Origin: Micromonospora lutea
GTDB lineage: Bacteria > Actinomycetota > Actinomycetes > Mycobacteriales > Micromonosporaceae
DNA length: 32,696 nucleotides
Assembly: GCF_016863535.1 (NCBI RefSeq)
Contig: NZ_BOPB01000024.1
Coordinates: 1-32,696 of the forward strand
Reading direction: 5' to 3'
In this document: in pieces, positions 30,638 to 32,696 of the stretch
Position numbering within the stretch: the stretch's first letter is position 1
How the letters are laid out: each line of letters starts with the position of its first letter
Position numbers and translations under genes: made by a program
The notes under the pieces: generated by a model
Told to the model about the DNA's origin: nothing
Database searches by the model: none
The model's input: only the letters and a program-made list of their open reading frames with translations

Positions 30638-31693
30638 GTGGTCACCTCCCGGCCAGCGGGTCTGCAGAAACGCTGGCTCGCGGCCGGGGTGTTCGCCGTG
30701 CTCGTCGCGCTGGTGGTCGGCGTCTCGCTCGGCCCGGTCAACCTGCCGCCCGGCAGCGTCGCGATCGAACTGCTGAACCTGCTGCCCGGGGTACGCCTGG
30801 AGAGCGGGCTGACCGAGCGGGAAATCGCCATCGTCACCGAGCTTCGGCTACCCCGGGTGGTGCTGGGCCTGCTGGTCGGCGGACTGCTCGCCCTGGCCGG
30901 TGGCGCCTACCAGGGGGTGTTCCGCAACCCGTTGGCCGACCCGTACCTGCTCGGCGTCGCGGCCGGGGCCGGGCTGGCGGTCACCGTGGTGCTGACCCTG
31001 GGGGTTGGCGCGGGGGGAGCCCTCAGCGGACTGCCAGTCACCATTCCGCTGGCCGCCTTCGTCGGCTCCCTCGGCGCGGTGGCGATGACCTACCTGCTCG
31101 GTGCCGCCGGTGGCCGCAGCCGCTCACCGGCGGCGTTGATCCTCGCCGGGGTGGCCGTCTCCGCGTTCCTCAGCGCCGGGCAGACGTACCTGCTGCAACG
31201 GCACGCGGAAAGCATCCAGCAGGTGTACTCCTGGCTGCTCGGGCGGCTGGCCACCGCCGGCTGGCAGGACGTTCGACTGGTCCTGCCGTACTTCCTGCTG
31301 ACCAGCCTGATCATCCTGCTGCACCGGCGGGAGCTGGACGTGCTCTCGGTCGGCGACGACGAGGCGACCAGCCTCGGCCTGCACCCGCAGCGGTCCCGGT
31401 ACCTGCTGGTCGCCGCCGCCTCGCTGGGTACCGCTGCCGCGGTCTCCGCCTCCGGCCTGATCGGCTTCGTCGGCATCATCGTGCCGCACACCGTACGGAT
31501 GCTGGCCGGGGCCAGCTACCGGGTGATCCTGCCGCTGTCGCTGCTGTTCGGGGGTGCCTTCCTGGCCCTGACCGACGTGGTGGCGCGGACCGCCGCCGCA
31601 CCGCAGGAGATCCCGATCGGGGTGGTCACCGCGCTGCTGGGCGGCCCGTTCTTCGTGGTGGTGCTGCGCTCGGCCCGACGGGTGCTGACATGA
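30638..31693 (+). CDS. btuC: Cobalamin ABC transporter permease (FecCD family)
   Basis: A polytopic permease of about 351 aa with nine or ten membrane helices. FecCD marks are ELRLPRVVLGLLVGGLLALAG near the N-terminus, GAYQGVFRNPLADPYLLGV, and SGLIGFVGIIVPHTVRML near the C-terminus, which is the ATPase contact region. It forms the channel of the importer. The GTG at 30638 is favoured because the alternative ATG at 30587 lies inside the 48-bp repeat element and would add 17 unconserved residues; GGGGGGAAG lies just before the GTG. The start is therefore uncertain. The 3' end overlaps the ATPase gene by 4 bp (ATGA). Confidence 0.92.
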   Translation: MVTSRPAGLQKRWLAAGVFAVLVALVVGVSLGPVNLPPGSVAIELLNLLPGVRLESGLTEREIAIVTELRLPRVVLGLLVGGLLALAGGAYQGVFRNPLADPYLLGVAAGAGLAVTVVLTLGVGAGGALSGLPVTIPLAAFVGSLGAVAMTYLLGAAGGRSRSPAALILAGVAVSAFLSAGQTYLLQRHAESIQQVYSWLLGRLATAGWQDVRLVLPYFLLTSLIILLHRRELDVLSVGDDEATSLGLHPQRSRYLLVAAASLGTAAAVSASGLIGFVGIIVPHTVRMLAGASYRVILPLSLLFGGAFLALTDVVARTAAAPQEIPIGVVTALLGGPFFVVVLRSARRVLT

Positions 31694-32580
31694 CCTTGCC
31701 CGTCCCCGCCGTCGATCTGCGCGACCTGCGGATCACTCTGGACGGCGCACCGATCCTCGCGGGCATCGACCTGACCGTCAGCGCCGGTGAGTGGGTCACG
31801 GTGATCGGTCCCAACGGGGCCGGCAAGTCGACGTTGCTGCGCGCCGTCGGCGGCCTGCTTCCCACGCCGGACGCCGTCCGGCTCTTCGGTACGCCGCTCG
31901 GTGAGCTACGCCGCCGGGATCGAGCCCGGGTGGTGGCCACGGTCGCTCAGGCACCTGTCGTACCGCCCGGCATGGCCGTGCTGGACTACGTGTTGCTCGG
32001 TCGCACCCCGTACATCCCGCCGCTTGGTCGGGAGTCCGCCGCCGACCTCGCCGTGGTGCACGAGGTGCTCGACCGGCTGGACCTCGCCAGCTTCCACGCC
32101 CGGGAGTTGGCGACCCTCTCCGGTGGCGAGCGGCAGCGGGTCTTCCTGGCCCGGGCGCTGGCCCAGGGCGCCACCCTGCTGCTGCTCGACGAGCCCACCA
32201 GCGCCCTCGACATCGGTCACCAGCAGGAGGTCCTCGAACTGGTCGACCAGCTCCGTCGAACGCACAACCTGACGGTGCTGGCCACCATGCACGACCTCTC
32301 CATCGCCGGTGAGTACGCCGACCGCATGGTGCTGCTGGCCGACGGCCGGATCGTCGCCACCGGCACCCCTGCCGAAGTCCTCACCGAGGACCTGCTGTCC
32401 CGCCACTACCGCGCCCACGTCCGCGTCATCCCCGGCCCCCACGGCCCCCTAGTCCTCCCCACCCGCCCCACCCCCACCCCCACCCCCACCCCCACCCCCA
32501 CCCCCGACCCCGCCCCCACCCCCACCACCAGCGCCGATCATGCAGTTGTGGCACCGCACAAGAGCCGCGAATCGGGATGA
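31690..32580 (+). CDS. btuD: Cobalamin ABC transporter ATP-binding protein
   Basis: A 296-aa ABC ATPase of the FecE/BtuD type. Walker A is GPNGAGKST (from residue 40), the signature LSGGERQR is near residue 143, Walker B and the D loop are LLLLDEPTSALD, and the switch His is in TMHDLS. The domain ends near residue 255 (VRVIPGPHGP). The remaining 40 residues are a Thr-Pro repeat (hexamer microsatellite) and a segment encoded by one arm and the loop of a palindromic repeat, so they are unlikely to be part of the ancestral protein. It powers the BtuFC importer and is the last gene in the window. Confidence 0.93.
   Translation: MTLPVPAVDLRDLRITLDGAPILAGIDLTVSAGEWVTVIGPNGAGKSTLLRAVGGLLPTPDAVRLFGTPLGELRRRDRARVVATVAQAPVVPPGMAVLDYVLLGRTPYIPPLGRESAADLAVVHEVLDRLDLASFHARELATLSGGERQRVFLARALAQGATLLLLDEPTSALDIGHQQEVLELVDQLRRTHNLTVLATMHDLSIAGEYADRMVLLADGRIVATGTPAEVLTEDLLSRHYRAHVRVIPGPHGPLVLPTRPTPTPTPTPTPTPDPAPTPTTSADHAVVAPHKSRESG
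32465..32528 (+). repeat. Hexanucleotide (ACCCCC) microsatellite in btuD 3' end
   Basis: About seven uninterrupted ACCCCC units, then degenerate ones, encode Thr-Pro dipeptides. The minus strand is a series of G5 runs separated by T, which could form G-quadruplexes. Copy number is likely variable between strains. Confidence 0.85.
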
Positions 32581-32605
32581 ACCAGGAACCACAACTGCAT
32601 GATCG
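32535..32605. repeat. Inverted repeat with 17-bp perfect arms
   Basis: CGATCATGCAGTTGTGG (32535-32551) and CCACAACTGCATGATCG (32589-32605) flank a 37-nt centre that contains the btuD stop (TGA, 32578-32580). The arms are less GC-rich than the surroundings. It may act as a terminator for the btu operon, but the sequence resembles dispersed repeats I associate with Micromonospora (memory only). Confidence 0.8.
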
Positions 32606-32696
32606 CCGGGGCCGGGGCCGGGGCCGGGGCCGGGGCCGGGGCCGGGGGCCGGGGCCGGGGGCCGGGGCCGGGGCCGGGGCCGGGGGCCGGGGGGCC
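32606..32696. repeat. GGGGCC hexanucleotide tract at the window end
   Basis: About 14-15 tandem GGGGCC units, some with an extra G, run to the last base. G4 runs on the plus strand favour quadruplex structures. The tract may continue beyond the window, or mark a sequence or assembly end. No gene is supported here. Confidence 0.9.

Overview
The window is high-GC actinobacterial chromosome, most likely Micromonosporaceae (Micromonospora, Salinispora or a relative). Pointers are the very high GC, many GTG starts, several promoters whose -10 element lies 6-9 nt before the start codon (leaderless-type), bldC, and the gene order hemL / histidine phosphatase / thioredoxin / ccdA / resB / ccsB, which matches M. 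tuberculosis Rv0524-Rv0529 as I recall it. The family assignment is inference. Almost everything is ordinary chromosomal housekeeping; I see no prophage, integrase, transposase, CRISPR array, tRNA or rRNA.

Layout. 1-3160: 3' part of a HAMP-GAF hybrid histidine kinase, a one-domain response regulator, and a convergent STAS anti-anti-sigma factor. 3299-9522: hemL followed by a histidine phosphatase and a tightly coupled system II cytochrome c maturation operon (TlpA/ResA-like lipoprotein, CcdA, ResB, CcsB). 9595-11409: accessory-looking block of two small unknown genes divergent from an XRE/DUF5753 regulator plus DUF397 pair. 11550-12437: transglutaminase-like protein. 12745-16953: late menaquinone genes (UbiD-type decarboxylase, UbiA-type prenyltransferase, UbiX-type flavin prenyltransferase) interrupted by a convergent terpene synthase. 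16981-19108: bldC, an Lrp/AsnC regulator and a Cds1-type PLP enzyme. 19169-24986, all minus strand: glycolipid-binding-like protein, DEAD-box helicase, a proline-rich tail-anchored membrane protein and an NlpC/P60 cell-wall hydrolase. 25235-27218: mqnE of the futalosine menaquinone pathway and two small membrane proteins. 27394-29277: secreted M14 zinc carboxypeptidase. 29415-32580: cobalamin riboswitch and a btuFCD-type importer, running into low-complexity G/C repeats at the window end.

How the genes fit together. Three respiration-linked modules lie close: haem precursor synthesis (HemL), cytochrome c maturation, and menaquinone synthesis by the futalosine route (MqnE plus UbiA/UbiD/UbiX-type late steps; MqnA-D are not in the window). 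The B12 importer is under a riboswitch whose apparent expression platform pairs with the Shine-Dalgarno sequence of btuF.

The most unusual signal is a 48-bp element made of two near-palindromic 17-mers exactly 31 bp apart. It occurs three times: inside ccdA (in frame), at the 3' end of the terpene synthase gene (where it encodes the last residues and the stop), and between btuF and btuC. A second repeat-rich patch (a hexamer run encoding Thr-Pro, a 17-bp-arm palindrome, then a GGGGCC tract) extends the btuD reading frame and closes the window. No clear undescribed multi-gene system was found; the 48-bp element and the 9595-11409 block are the best candidates for follow-up.
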